Shown piece after piece: positions 37,771 through 49,654 of a DNA stretch of 64,000 nucleotides (position 1 is its first letter; the number at the start of each line of letters is the position of its first letter). This DNA is from Numida meleagris (taxonomy: Eukaryota > Chordata > Aves > Galliformes > Numididae). A program made the translations under genes and the position numbers. The DNA lies in the NCBI RefSeq assembly GCF_002078875.1, contig NC_034409.1, positions 64,523,438 to 64,587,437 of the forward strand. Direction: 5' to 3'. The notes under the pieces were generated by a model. The model ran no database searches. It saw only the letters and a list, made by a program, of their open reading frames with translations, and had not been told where the DNA came from.

Positions 37771-37832
37771 TGCCCTGGTTTCAGCTCAAATAGGGTTAAT
37801 AGCACACTGATGTTTGGTTGTTGCTGAGTGAC
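37771..37832 (+). mobile_element. Degraded LTR fragment, same ERVL-type family
   Basis: TGCCCTGGTTTCAGCT matches the LTR start seen at 39591. After a short deletion the family motif GCACACTGATGTTTGGTTGT and GTTGCTGAGT follows. Beyond about 37832 the likeness is lost, although GC-rich sequence continues to about 37970. It directly follows the CR1 tail. Confidence 0.6.
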
Positions 37833-37834
37833 GG

Positions 37835-38725
37835 ACGTGTGGCTGGGGCTGGATCAGGCCACTCAGTGGAGAAGAGCCACCACCACGATGGCATAAGGCA
37901 GTGACTGGCTGCAATGTGTGCTGTGCCAGGCCATGTGTAGCCCATGGGCCGCAAGCTGGGCATGCCTACCATATACCATATGTATTTCTTGCTTTTTTAT
38001 TTATAAATAATTCTCAAAGGGAAAAAAATAGTCACAGAAAGAGTTGCTTACCCAAATGCAATGAATTCCATACCACAGGGACAGCTAAGACCTCTGACAA
38101 TATGAACTCTATAAAACACCTCTCCCTTTCTCATTTTCTCCTGGACTTCTCATCCCCAAGCCCTTATCTCAGCACAGCCTCATTGCTGATACATATTTTT
38201 AGATACTTGAAATCAACGCCTGAGAACAGGCCTTCTGAGATTAATTAAATTGTTTCTTTTTAAAAAGGAAGATGACTACGTTACCTTGGTATTTTTTAAC
38301 AACTTTTTTTTAGCTTGTTAATAATGAATTGTCACCCTATTGTCATCTCACCACAGTTACCTGCAAGGCCAGAGTCAATTCTGAACAGCACAAGGTCCTT
38401 GGAGTCTCAAGAGCTTAGCCATGTGACAACATTCACCTACATGAATACTCCTTTGAGACTCTTTCATTTACAAAAAAAAAAAAAAAAATGCTGTGAACTG
38501 CATCTCATACTGAAAATCCAAAACTAAGAACTAGTGATCTTGACAAATATGATACGTACAGTGTTTTTAGCATTTTCATTTAACCACACACATTTTTAAG
38601 CTCGTTTTAAAAATGTATGATTGCGGATAGCAGAATTTTGATGGATGCTAATCACTCCAGTAGGGTTTTTTATGTGGTTTGCATCCACTAACAATTTTCT
38701 CAAAATGAGTAAAATGAGTACCATG
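37835..38725. other. No gene seen
   Basis: GC-rich up to about 37970 and possibly degraded LTR sequence, then AT-rich unique DNA with an A-run at about 38471-38488 and a small AAAATGAGT duplication near 38701-38720. Confidence 0.55.
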
Positions 38726-39585
38726 CAATCATAGAATATCTTGAGTTGGATGGGACCCACAAAGGTCATCAAGTCAAACTCCCAGCTCCACACAGGACTG
38801 CACAAAATTCAAAGCCTGTGTCTGAGAGTGCTGTCCAAATGCTCCTTGTTCTCCAGCAGCTTGGGGCCCCAACCACTGCCCTGGGCAACCTGTTCCATGC
38901 CCACTGCCCTCTGGTGCAGAACCTGTCCCTAACCCCCAGCTGCCCCTCCCCTGACACAGCTCCATGCCGTTCCCTCGGGCCCTGTCGCTGTCACAGAGAG
39001 CAGAGCTCACCGCTGCCCCTCCACTCCCTGTGAAGAGCTGCAGCTCCTGTGAGGGCTCCCCTCAGCTCCTCTGCTCTGGGCGGAGCAAACCAAGGGCCCT
39101 CAGCTGCTCCTCATATATCTTTCCTTCCAGACCTTTCACCATCTTTGTAGCCCTCCTTTGGATGCTCTCTCATAGTTTTATGTCTTTCTCACATTACTGT
39201 GCCTAAACCTGCACCAAGTGCTCTAAGTGAGGCCACACAGCACAGGGAAGAGTGGGACAACTCCTTCTCTCATCTGGTGGCAGTCCTGGGCCTGATGCAC
39301 CCCTGGGTACAGTTGGCCCTTTGCGCTGCCAAGGGCACACTGCTGAGTCAGATTCAACTTGCTGCCAACCAGAACCCCAGATCCCTTTCTTTGGGGCTGC
39401 TCTCCTGCCTCTCATCCCCCAGTCTGAACCTATAGCCAGGGTTGCCCCATCCCAGATGCAGAATCCATCACTTGCTCTTGTTCAGCTTCGTGTGGTTGGT
39501 GATTGCCTAGCCCTCCAATCTGTCAAAATCTCTCTGCAAGGTCTCTCTATCCTCAAGGGAGCGAGCAGCTCCCAATGCTGTGTCA

Positions 39586-39590
39586 TCCGC
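39586..39590. repeat. Left target-site duplication of the LTR
   Basis: TCCGC directly before the LTR. The right copy at 40134-40138 is TCCAC. They differ only by a CpG-to-CpA change, a common decay. Confidence 0.8.
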
Positions 39591-40133
39591 TGTCCTGGTT
39601 TCAGCTGAGACAGGGCTGATTTTTCTTCATAGCATGATGATACGTTTTGGCTTTGGGAGAAAAACAGTGCTGACACACATATTTCTGTTGTTGTTGAGTG
39701 GTGCTGCGCGGAGCCATGAACGTTTCTGCTTCTCATGCTGTCCTGCTAGTAGGAGGGAGCTGAGGAGGCCACAGGGAACTAGGAAGGGAAGAACCAGGAC
39801 TAGATTGGCCAAGGGGATATTCCACGACATGTGATACCATGCAGAAGGCTATGGTGGTATGGGGAGTTGGCCAAGGGGTAGCCACTGCTCGAGGACTAGC
39901 TGGGGATCAGTCAGCAGTCACATTGTGGATATATATATATAATATGTAGTTATCGCTGATATTATTTTTTTCCTTTTCTCTCTTCCTTTTCTGTCTTTGT
40001 AAATAGCTTTTGTTTTAACCCACGAGTTCTACTTTTTTTTTCTCCCCAATTCTCTCCCCCATCCCACTGATGGGGGGTAAAGTGAGCAAACAGCTGTGTG
40101 GTGTTTAGCTGCCTGTCAGGTTAAGCCACAGCA
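39591..40133 (+). mobile_element. Solo LTR, avian ERVL-type family, nested in a CR1
   Basis: It starts TGTCCTGGTTTCAGCTGAGA and ends GGTTAAGCCACAGCA, thus TG...CA, 543 bp. Internal motifs include AGATTGGCCAAGGGGATATT, GAGTTGGCCAAGGGGTAGCC, TTTTAACCCACGAGTTCTAC and CCCCCATCCCACTGATGGGG, which recur in the other LTR copies. A TATA-like run lies at about 39929-39943. No internal retroviral sequence is attached, so recombination between two LTRs probably left this solo copy. The 5-bp duplication on both sides supports the boundaries. Confidence 0.93.
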
Positions 40134-40138
40134 TCCAC
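40134..40138. repeat. Right target-site duplication of the LTR
   Basis: TCCAC, the partner of TCCGC at 39586-39590. Confidence 0.8.
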
Positions 40139-43100
40139 AAACTTATTTAGTATGCTTTCAAGTCCTCTTGAAAGTCATTTACTAAAACATTAAAGAGAAT
40201 TAGCTCTGAACTGGGAAACCCACTACTGATTGTCTGCCAGACAGAGGTAGCCTCATTTACTGTAACATCCCAACCCGTTTGTCAATTGTTAATTCACTGT
40301 GTTATGTTTTTATCTAGCAGTATTCTGGACATTTTATCCAAAAGGACACTGCGAGAAGCAGTACTGAAAGCTTTGCTGAAATCCAAAAAAATTACATCAG
40401 TTGTATTCCCTTGGTCAACTAGTTGAGCAACCTTGTTATAAAAGAAAATTAAGGTCATTAAACAGGGCTTTCCCCTCATGAAGACCTATCAGCTGCGACC
40501 AGTGACTGCATTGTCTTACAGGTGTTTTTCAGTAACTTTCAGAATTGTCTTCTCCATAATTTTGCCAGGCATTAAAGTGACACTGACAGGCCTATAATTA
40601 CTAGAGTTTTCTTTCTTGCCCTTCTTGAAAACCAGGATAATATTTGCTATCTTCCAGTCAACTGGGATCTCTCCAGATTCCCAAGACCATTGAAAAATAA
40701 TTGACAGAGGTCTTGTGATACCTTCAGCCAGCTATTTAAGTACCCTGGGATCAATTCCATCAGGGCCCATACACTTCTGTGTATCCAGCTGGAGCAGCAA
40801 ATACTGCACAAGTTCAGCACTGGCTGGGTGTTTATCACTACTGCAGTCATGGTCCTCTATGACTCCATTCTCCACGTGAATTTTCTCCCTACAGTGGTGA
40901 ACAGTATAGCCTTCTCACATCACCCAGAGAAATCAACAGCTTCTTCATGAACATAAGTGCTTCAGTAGATCAGGGTCTGGACTGGCACTGAAACATATTC
41001 CAGCTGCAGAAAGCAGCTGTTTCTAGCTTTCTCTTGGGAGTTGGCTCCTCCCTGTGAATTTGAGAATTTACACCCCTGCTTAAGCAACTCCTATGAAAAA
41101 AATCCCTTTTCCGAGGTTATGCCCTGAGATGGCAAGTAACTTAGTGGCTTGAAAAGCAGCCCAAACTAAATGTATGTCTTTAGACAGGAGTGTGTACACA
41201 TCTTTCAGAAGACAGAAAAGTGCCTTTGGCCTTTGAGATGGGACTTACTCATCTCCACAGCCAAGGTTATACATCCAAAATCTTGTGTGCTGTTTAGACT
41301 ACACCAGCTTATGCCTTCCCTATTCCTTCATATAGGTCTATTGAGAAAATCTGCAGTGCTTTCAATTGGGCATTGCTAGCACATTCTGGCAGTCCCAACA
41401 AACTCTCTAAGCCTTAGACTCTAAGGGATGAGCAATGACCTCTCCATCATAAACACAAAAAGGAAAAAATGCAAAAAAGAAAAAGGCTTCAAAGTACCAT
41501 GGGATTTGTCAAAGTAGTTACCACTGTACTCAATATTTACAAACAGTCAGAATACAGTTAACTTGTCTTGTATTTCAAACAAAGGTCTTGTGACCTTCAC
41601 CAGAGCAATCCAAGGTCTGTATCTTAACACTTCTGCCCATGTTTCAGCAAGCATGCTATCTCATCCCTCCACAGAGGAATTCACATTTCAGTGCAGAAGG
41701 ATCCAAACTGTAGCATTCCCACTAATGCTAGTTTATAGAGAGGAGAAATAGAAAAAGTAGAGTTTTGTTCCAATTTAGTTTTCAGTCGTTGATATAGACT
41801 GGGTGGGATTTTCATGTACAAGAAGTGCACAAAAATTCCTAAGTCACTATGATTTCAAAAATGTGTTTCATTATGCAGAGAAACCTTCAAGGCTAGTGTC
41901 TGCAGAATTATAAACACTTAATACCTTTAAGGGACTTAAAGATGTTTTGGCCTCATTAGGAGCGAGAATCTTTGTGTGTGATTTGAGCCAAAAAAGAAAG
42001 CTGTGGTTTCAAATTTTGTACCAGAAGGAGAAATGAAAGAAAAAACAATAGGATTTGAGATCAAAAACAGTCCTCAGATGTATCATTTTAGCCAGTTTAA
42101 AGTTCATTGTTGCATTTAATTAACATATTGAATATATATTTATGACTAAAACCAAAACCAAAGTGACTTACATCTTTTGACTAAAATAGTTCAGCTTAAA
42201 TGATCTTGATCAATTCTCTCATTCGCATTGACATTACTTCTGCATCTACAGATGGATAATTGCTTTCCCATTTAATTAATAAAAGGTTAAAATATTCAAT
42301 GAAGAAAAAAATGTGCATATTCAATACCAATTATGGTGTCAAATTCCAGACTAGTAAGTCCACAGATGAGGCCTCCTACATTTTAATGTGGCCCATAGAA
42401 TTCTGGTTATATACAGATAACAAAAGGAAATAATAGATGAGTAAATGCAATTTTTAATAATCATATTTATTCCCATTTGTAAGAACAGAAAAGGAAAAAA
42501 ATTTTCACACCAAGTTTTAGCAAAATATGCTTTTGTTTGCATATTTCTAGTTATTCAGTGAATTTTTTCACAATACCACTATCTTACGCACTTTCCAGTC
42601 TTGCCAGATAGTATGAAAGTACAGACATCTTGATGCTGTGGCTGCAACATTCAAGGCAACATTAGTCAGCTCTTGAACATAGACTTCAAGCTTGGAAAGA
42701 AGGAAACAGTAGCAAATTTACTGACAATGCAAATCACAGAAGATGGAAAAAATCTGTTTCCTTGACAACATAACTACCCTAGAGGATAAGTTTTTGTTAT
42801 TTATTTTGTTTGTTATATATGTTTGGTTTTGGTGAGGAGGGTCTGGAAGATGGAGGATTTTGATAAATGAGGTTTGAATAATAGCATATTGAAATCAGTA
42901 TAAAATATATTTTTGTGCATATTATCACTTCTTTTTGATGCCTGTCTGACACTAGAGTCTGAAATGGAGCACTCCTAGTGGTTGAGTTCAATTCTTGTCA
43001 TGAAAGTCTATTTTGATATATGAGTTACATTTCTTCCTTGCCAATAGAAGCCAGCTAATAAGCCGAGGCTGTCTGCTATTAATTAAAGTATGTTCCACTA

Positions 43101-44779
43101 AAAACCTGAAGCACAAATACATGGTAGCAGAGCATGTTCTGTATGCTGTTTCCCCTCATGCGATAAGCAGTGCATTTCCTCAGTGGATGCACATTGCTTA
43201 CATTTTTAGAGCTATTAAGCTGGGATAATTATGGAACAATCTAGGCAATGCTCAATAGCCCATGCAGACGCCTGACAGGGCATGTTGTCTCTTAATTAGG
43301 AATTTGAATGCCTAATGCTTGTATATTAACTAAAATAATTGGATAGATGTTTTACATTTTCTTCACTTTTACTGACAACCAAGCAAGGGACCACACAAAT
43401 CAGCTTATCTTCCCATCTCATTTCGTTTACACATTCTAGGTCACCTAATATGTTTTTTAAGTGAGATTTTTAAGAGAATTGGTGCTGGTTACTGTGTATA
43501 CATACTGAAAGGTGTTCCGAGCAGTTTTAAGCTTTCTGACTCCCATGCTATCATAACCTACACAGTGTAATTACCTGACTGTATCTCTTTAGTTCCTCAG
43601 AAGACAGTTAAAATTACAATAGTCGTTATCATTTTTTATTGTTTCTAAGTGCTGATAATGGGATACATATTGTTCCAAACTCAGTTCTGATACCATACTA
43701 GGACAATTTACTGTCATTAATGTGAAAATTTTCTTTGCACTGTATGAAGCTGCTTTTCATGAAATACAGAAGTTTTTCAAGGGCTTTCTGGATGGGACTC
43801 CAAAGCCCTGGCTGCAGAGAGGTCTTCATGGATATCCCTAACTCCTTTCACTCTCACTAAATATGAGAAGAACCTCATGAGCTCTGGCCAAGTTATGTGG
43901 AAGCAGGTAGGACTCAAGATCCTAAGCCTTAAATACTCCTGCAAGTAAACCCAACTGCTTCCTGTGATACCCTTAACCCCATTTCCATAAGTGAAATACT
44001 GTTCATCTCCTATCAAAAATAATAATAATAATAAAAAAAAAACAGTTCCAAAATTCCCCTGGGCACCTTGTTATTAGAACTGGGCCCTGAATGAACAACT
44101 CCTTTAATCCATGCCTGCTATGTATGTGAGGAGTACTGCACTCACCAATATATACATTGTTTATATTTAGGATGTCTGATAAATGTGTTTATTCACAACT
44201 ATTAGTATAAAAGCTCCTTTAAAAGCAACAAATTGCTCTCTATTAGTAATGTGCATAATGACCTATTTCCATAAACATTTTTAGTATGAGAAATTTTAAT
44301 GTGCAAAACCCTGCAGATATTTTATGGAAATTTGACTGTATTCTGCAGAAGTGCATCACAGTCATATTTTGTTCTTTAATATTTTGTTTTGAGAGGTGAA
44401 TTACTTTCCTTCTGGTATGTAGTATGAAAGAAGCAGCCTGGCACAGGAAAAAGGAAAATGAGTCTTAATGTGTTTCTGTCTTGCTAATGTATATTTGTTT
44501 GATTGATGTAAGGATTTTTTGGCAGAAAATATACAACCCCTGTTTTGTTTTGTGGTTGTTGTTGTTTTCTTTTTTGAATATTTATTTTAAAAGTGTGATG
44601 GAGGTTTTATAAAAGCTCTTTAAATGCAGTCATAAGGGGAAAAATAATAACAGAACGTCTTTATGGTCAAAAGGATGAATAGATCTTATTTTGATGTATT
44701 GGAACTGTACCTGATTCTTATACCTACATGCATGTTAAGTAACTATGTAAAATTGTATTTGAAAAATATTTTGATGCTG

Positions 44780-44820
44780 TTTTAGATGCATGGCTTCAAA
44801 AATTAGCCGTGCATCTAAAA
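44780..44820. other. Near-perfect inverted repeat / hairpin
   Basis: Left arm TTTTAGATGCATGGCT (44780-44795) and right arm AGCCGTGCATCTAAAA (44805-44820) pair over 16 positions with one G-T wobble, around a 9-base loop. The stem is shorter than a usual microRNA precursor and pairing does not extend outwards. It could be a tiny MITE remnant or a chance palindrome around ATGCAT. Confidence 0.7.
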
Positions 44821-45692
44821 AAACTTGTCCTAGATTTATGCTTTTGTTTAAAAATCATCAAGCAAGTCATTGATATTGTATAGAATCTTAACTGCATTTC
44901 GTAATGTAAGGCACTAAATGCAACCTGAACAACAGGAGATGTTTCCATACCAGTTTACTCAAACTTTGAAGCAAATAAGGCTTTTCTTTCTGTGACGAAG
45001 AACTGAAAGCTTGTAAACTACCAACAATTCCAATAAACATCTGTAAAAATAGCCTAACAAGTGTCAGATGCCAACCACCTCAATTGTATGAGTAGTTCCA
45101 CCCAAATTTTGTGGGGAAGGTGAGCAAGGTTTTAGTCTGAATTAGGCTAATGGCACAAACAGGTGAAGGAAGAGGTCATAAAAAATGTCTAACATGGAAA
45201 AAATTGTCCAGGATTTCAACTCTGCTTTGAAGATACTGTAAGCAGCCTGTGTTAGGAAAATACTGCCCAAGGTTAAGGTACAGGCAGAGTATGCCTCTGA
45301 GTTCAGTACTGCCTTTGATTGTAATCGTACAAATTTTTGAAAAATTGCTTGGGTGATATTTAAAAGATATTCACAAGTAGTATGTTTGTCCCATCCCTAT
45401 TGCATGCAGAGAATACTTGTTTAGCTTTATAAACTTCTCTACAGATGTACAGAAAAAAAAATATGTGAGGTGTCAAGGAAGTGAAAAAGATTAAAATATG
45501 AACATCTTTTGGGATATCTAGGAGAAAAGCAAGTCTCCATATTTCTGATTTTGTCCTAATGATTTTGTTGATGCACTTTGCAGTATCCATATGTTCTGTT
45601 TGAAAACTGAACAATATATCCCAACTGGAATGAAAATCTAAATTAAAACCTACATTGTTGAGGAGATATATGGAGTAGAAATATAGACACGG

Positions 45693-45710
45693 ATCATCAT
45701 CATCATCATC
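45693..45710 (+). repeat. (ATC)6 microsatellite
   Basis: Six exact ATC units in unique DNA. Confidence 0.95.
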
Positions 45711-48700
45711 TTAGTTATGCAGCCATTTAACTTTTAGCATGTGCCATTGACTTCTGTGGTCTTTGATAGAGAAACGGTCATAAACTTAATCAACAGCTTG
45801 ACTGAATGTAAGTTTGGACCCCATTATTTCCGTGGAGGGCTAGCTGCAGCACATCAGTGTTGCAGTTACAGTGACATAGCTGCTTTATGATCTTTTTTTT
45901 TTTCCAAAAGCATTGAACATTTCTTAGTTGCTCCCACACACACAGTGAGAACTGAGAGCACATAGGTGTACCAATACCTATACACAAGTCTTGTCTTATC
46001 TCACAGCAGTAAATGGCTAACTGTAATTAATTTCAGTGGGATCAGGAATGCGATATATAAACCTTCCAAAGGCAGCCTTCTCCCTTCTCCTAGTCATACT
46101 ATATTATCTGATCTTTCCTGTCATTAACATCACAGTATGTTAATATGATAGACAGTTGTAAAACCTTAAATGAGAATGAATGAAATCTGAAGTGGTGAAT
46201 TAGTCAAATGAATTAATGACTATGATTTAGTGCTATTTTTGCTGTAGGAAATGTAAAGAATCAGTCAACATCTTCTCCTGTGAGGGTTGTATTGTATTGA
46301 TTTCTTTTTCAAATGACCAAGCAATTAGCATAGTAGAAACCTAGGTACTCAGCACCTTCTCCATTAAACAGAACAAATGTCAAGTCCTATTAATATAGTC
46401 AGCTGTTCCACAGTGGCTGATCAGATGCTATCTATCATTATACGTTTATTATCTTGTTGAAATTGTATTATGAGGTTTTCCTGACAATAACTTTGGATGA
46501 TGCGCCCTTATTTATTTTAATCCTTCTTTGTAGTTCAGGCACAAACACCTCCATCTAATCCAGGCTGGTAAACCATTAATTGTGAGAATCCAGATTTTCG
46601 GTAGTTGCTGATACAATAAGTCTTCTTTCCTCATCTCCTCTCCCAAGTGAAAAGAATCTGTATTTTTAATAATAATAAAAAGAGATAATCACTTAATGCA
46701 GAAATGTCCATTGCACCCGAACAGCAAATCCAGCTTAAGTGGAAATTTACACAAAGAATTATTTATAGGAATCAATCATAATTACATTTAATGCATACTG
46801 CAGCTGTTTATAATTGTGGTTTTCCCAAGGTTATTCTCCTCCTACCGTCCACCCCCACACACATCAAAATTGTTTCTGTGGAAATGCTTAGGAAGCATTA
46901 TAATTTTCCTGTAACTTGTTACAATGGCAGCTGACTGTTGTGAGGCAGACTAGATTCTTAACAGTGAGTGCAATAAAAAGGAAAATAAAAGTATTTTTTG
47001 GGAGCAGTGAGAGAGTTCTGAGAAGCTGGTTGATAATAACTATCAGGACAAATACTCTCCATGTCATTCTCTTTGCTATCTAATATGACAAACAAATCTG
47101 ACTGGTAAATTAAAAACTTTTTTTTTGTATTTACAAACCCAAGACACTGTAGTTCAAACTCAGAAGCCAGGCATAAAGTGGTATAAGAGAGACCTTCTCA
47201 CATTCAATTAGAAATTCCTCTCCCCAAAAACTCATTGTTGCAGAATTTATTGAAAAGTGCATTTATATTTTAATTACCTTTCATAGAGAAAATGAAAAGA
47301 GATCTAACTTGGAGTACTTCATAATACCATTTTTTTAATTAAAAAAAAAAAAGCAGCTTTATGGGAAAGCAAATGTATGGCATACACATTTTTCACTGTA
47401 TTAAAGACCCTTGTGCCCAACCAGAAAGTCTGGATGGGAACACATTGGGCAGCAATTCAGTGTAAGATATTTGGCTACCCATAAGGGGCTGTAGGTTTCT
47501 TTTTCTTACAAAGTACGAGCCAGGAGAAGGTGCAAATTTAAAGCAGGCTTTCTTTTTGGAATATGTTCCAGTGGTCTCTCAGTCATCAAGATTTAAATTT
47601 TGAATTTCATTGTATAGTGATAGATTTCCTTTAATGGTGGTTAGCTCTATGACAATTCAGCAGAAAGTGTGACCTATGTTATATTATTTTATTCGTTCCT
47701 ATGCAATACACCTTGCAACTCTGGTGCTCTTATGTGAGTTCTGACAATCTCAATCCACCCAAAAACTGAGGAGGGAAAATGACGAAGCTTCAAGCAAAAA
47801 ATCTCAAGGGCTGTAGAGGCATCTGTATTCATACCAATGTATGTTTGGACTTATTGTTACTGTTATTACTTTAGTTCATCTTTATGAAGTGTATCTTTGA
47901 TAGGTGTTCAGTTAGACAACTAACATCAGAAGGGATGCAATTCCGTGTTATGAACTTCTTTAAGTCATACAATGGAAAAACTCAGAGTGGAAATAGCATA
48001 TAGTTGTACATGATTTTTCCTCAATTCTAATTTAACTTTTGGGACACAGTTGATGGATTCTGTCATATCAGTTGAATATAATACTATCTATAAAAACTTA
48101 ATATATTAATAATTAGATGCAAAAATCTGGGTCAAAAGTTTGGTAATTGAAGATGGAGTACTCCTAACACAGTTAACTGAAATGTGACCTAGATTTGCCC
48201 CTAAGACTTCAAAAACACATTACTGGGGCAGCTGTTTTGGTGAAGATGACCAAGTGATCGAGGAGGTGTCCATCCCTCTGAACAGGTTCATCTGTGACTG
48301 AGGCACAGAGGGGAGGGCTGTAGAGGCTCCACCTCTGTGACTGGGAAGGCTGAGCCCCTCACATACCAACAGCTGAGCTGCCTCAGTCTGCAGTGCAACT
48401 TTCTAGGGAAACTCAAAATCCTTGAAAATCCTTCAATTTCTGCAAAGACTTGCACCATAAAAATAGGTACAACCCCATTCCAAATAAATCTACTCTCTTG
48501 CTATTTGTGCTTTCATTTCTCCCCACGTACCTCCCAGTATGGAATTTAACTATAGCTGAGATACAGCATAAGTAAATAACCAACAGGGACCAATAATAAT
48601 TGCAATGAACCTATAACTTTGATGCTCCAGTATTTAACATTCTGGATCAAACTCTGTCCAGCCTTACACTCTGCAGAACCCCCTGAGGGCAATAGGATTT

Positions 48701-49582
48701 CATAGGGTATAAATCAGGACAGAATAAGGTGATTTCAGAGTAGGTGAAACTGCTGATGTAATTTCCCTATCTTAAAGAGTCTGTTGACAAAAAGAAGGGA
48801 AATGAAGGCAACAGGGAAGAAGGTCACAGTGAGATATTTAAAAATGAACCAGAAAATGTTTAGTTACCAGTTATTTGGAACGACTGGGACAGTTTGGCAC
48901 GGAAAAAATAGTTTAAAAAAAGACGGCATTTGAATATTCTTTAACTAATGCTACTCCACTTGAATGAAAAAATAGTTTGTCCAGAGTGTATTTAGATAGC
49001 TGCCATTTGGTGCTTTATTTCTCAGCATCTATGACTGACCATTTTCAGAACACTGAAACAATTTAGCTTTGACTATAGAAAAACAACCTGTATTTTTATC
49101 ATTACAGGTAAGAGGCCTTGAAAATCTGCACATGAAATGAACATTAGTGTTTGAACTAGAAGTGTGATTCCATGCAATGACAGCTTTTTCTGCAGAGGTG
49201 TAAATTGAAATTCCATTTGGCGCAAGATAATTTTCAACACTAAACTCATATATATATCTATCTAAATCTTGTTTCATTTGGATGTAAAAAAGGTTTTCTT
49301 CTACTTCGTGAGATTTTTTATTTGCATATGAAACATCCACATTGATATCTACATTTATTTTTTAATTAAAAAAAACAAAAAGTGGCTATAAATGCTTTCA
49401 TTCTCAGTCCTTTTCTTTAAAAAAAAAAAAAAAAAAAGAAATTTTGACCAGATGGAAGCTTTTCCTTTAAAAGAAAATAATAAAAAATATTGTTTCAATA
49501 GAAAAATAACTTTCAGTAGAAATATAGGAAAAATAGAAAAAATTCCTGTAGCACTTGTGATGTCCTGTAGGGAATCTACTTT

Positions 49583-49650
49583 AAAAGGGGTTTGGATTCG
49601 ATGATCTCTAGAGGTCCCTTCCAACACTACAATTCTGTGATTCTGTAATT
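49583..49650 (+). mobile_element. CR1 LINE, extreme 3'-end fragment
   Basis: About 65 bp consisting of the CR1 3' untranslated motif (GGGGTTTGGATTCGATGATC, CTCTAGAGGTCCCTTCCAAC) and the tail ACAATTCTGTGATTCTGTAA. It is extremely 5' truncated and keeps no coding sequence. Confidence 0.9.
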
Positions 49651-49654
49651 TCCT

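Larger units (their letters stand above)
38727..40912 (-). mobile_element. Long CR1 LINE (minus strand), split by a solo LTR
   Basis: The left end is the reversed tail and 3' untranslated motif (AATCATAGAATATCTTGAG, then GGGACCCACAAAGGTCATC). Going right on the minus strand the coding part follows up to 39590, then resumes at 40134 after an LTR. Reverse transcriptase residues are visible in the minus frames: DVIFLDFSKAF (motif A) in the frame 40294-40479, and LIPGYLNSWLKVSQDLCQLF in the frame 40647-40850, upstream of motif A. The FADD catalytic box lies exactly at the LTR break. Frameshifts and stops show decay. The 5' end is truncated near 40912, so the endonuclease is missing. Confidence 0.92.
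40915..49575. other. No gene seen; AT-rich unique DNA
   Basis: A long repeat-poor stretch. It holds a strong short hairpin at 44780-44820, (ATC)6 at 45693-45710 and AAT runs near 44017-44032. Parts such as 43030-43330 and 46490-46830 are rich in TAATTA-like and ATTTA-like words and resemble non-coding conserved elements in character, but this cannot be judged without alignments. A CAG|GTAAGA junction lies at 49107/49108. Confidence 0.5.

Noticed and set aside
31285..40133. LTRs at 31285 and 39591 as the two ends of one provirus
   Set aside because: They differ in subtype and length, have different flanking duplications and contain CR1 and unique DNA between them with no gag, pol or env signal.
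48190..48370. Moderately GC-rich segment with CACAGAGG/CCTCTGTG arms and a CR1-like phrase
   Set aside because: The likeness to CR1 is limited to a few words and has no tail; the arms are short with an 18-base loop.
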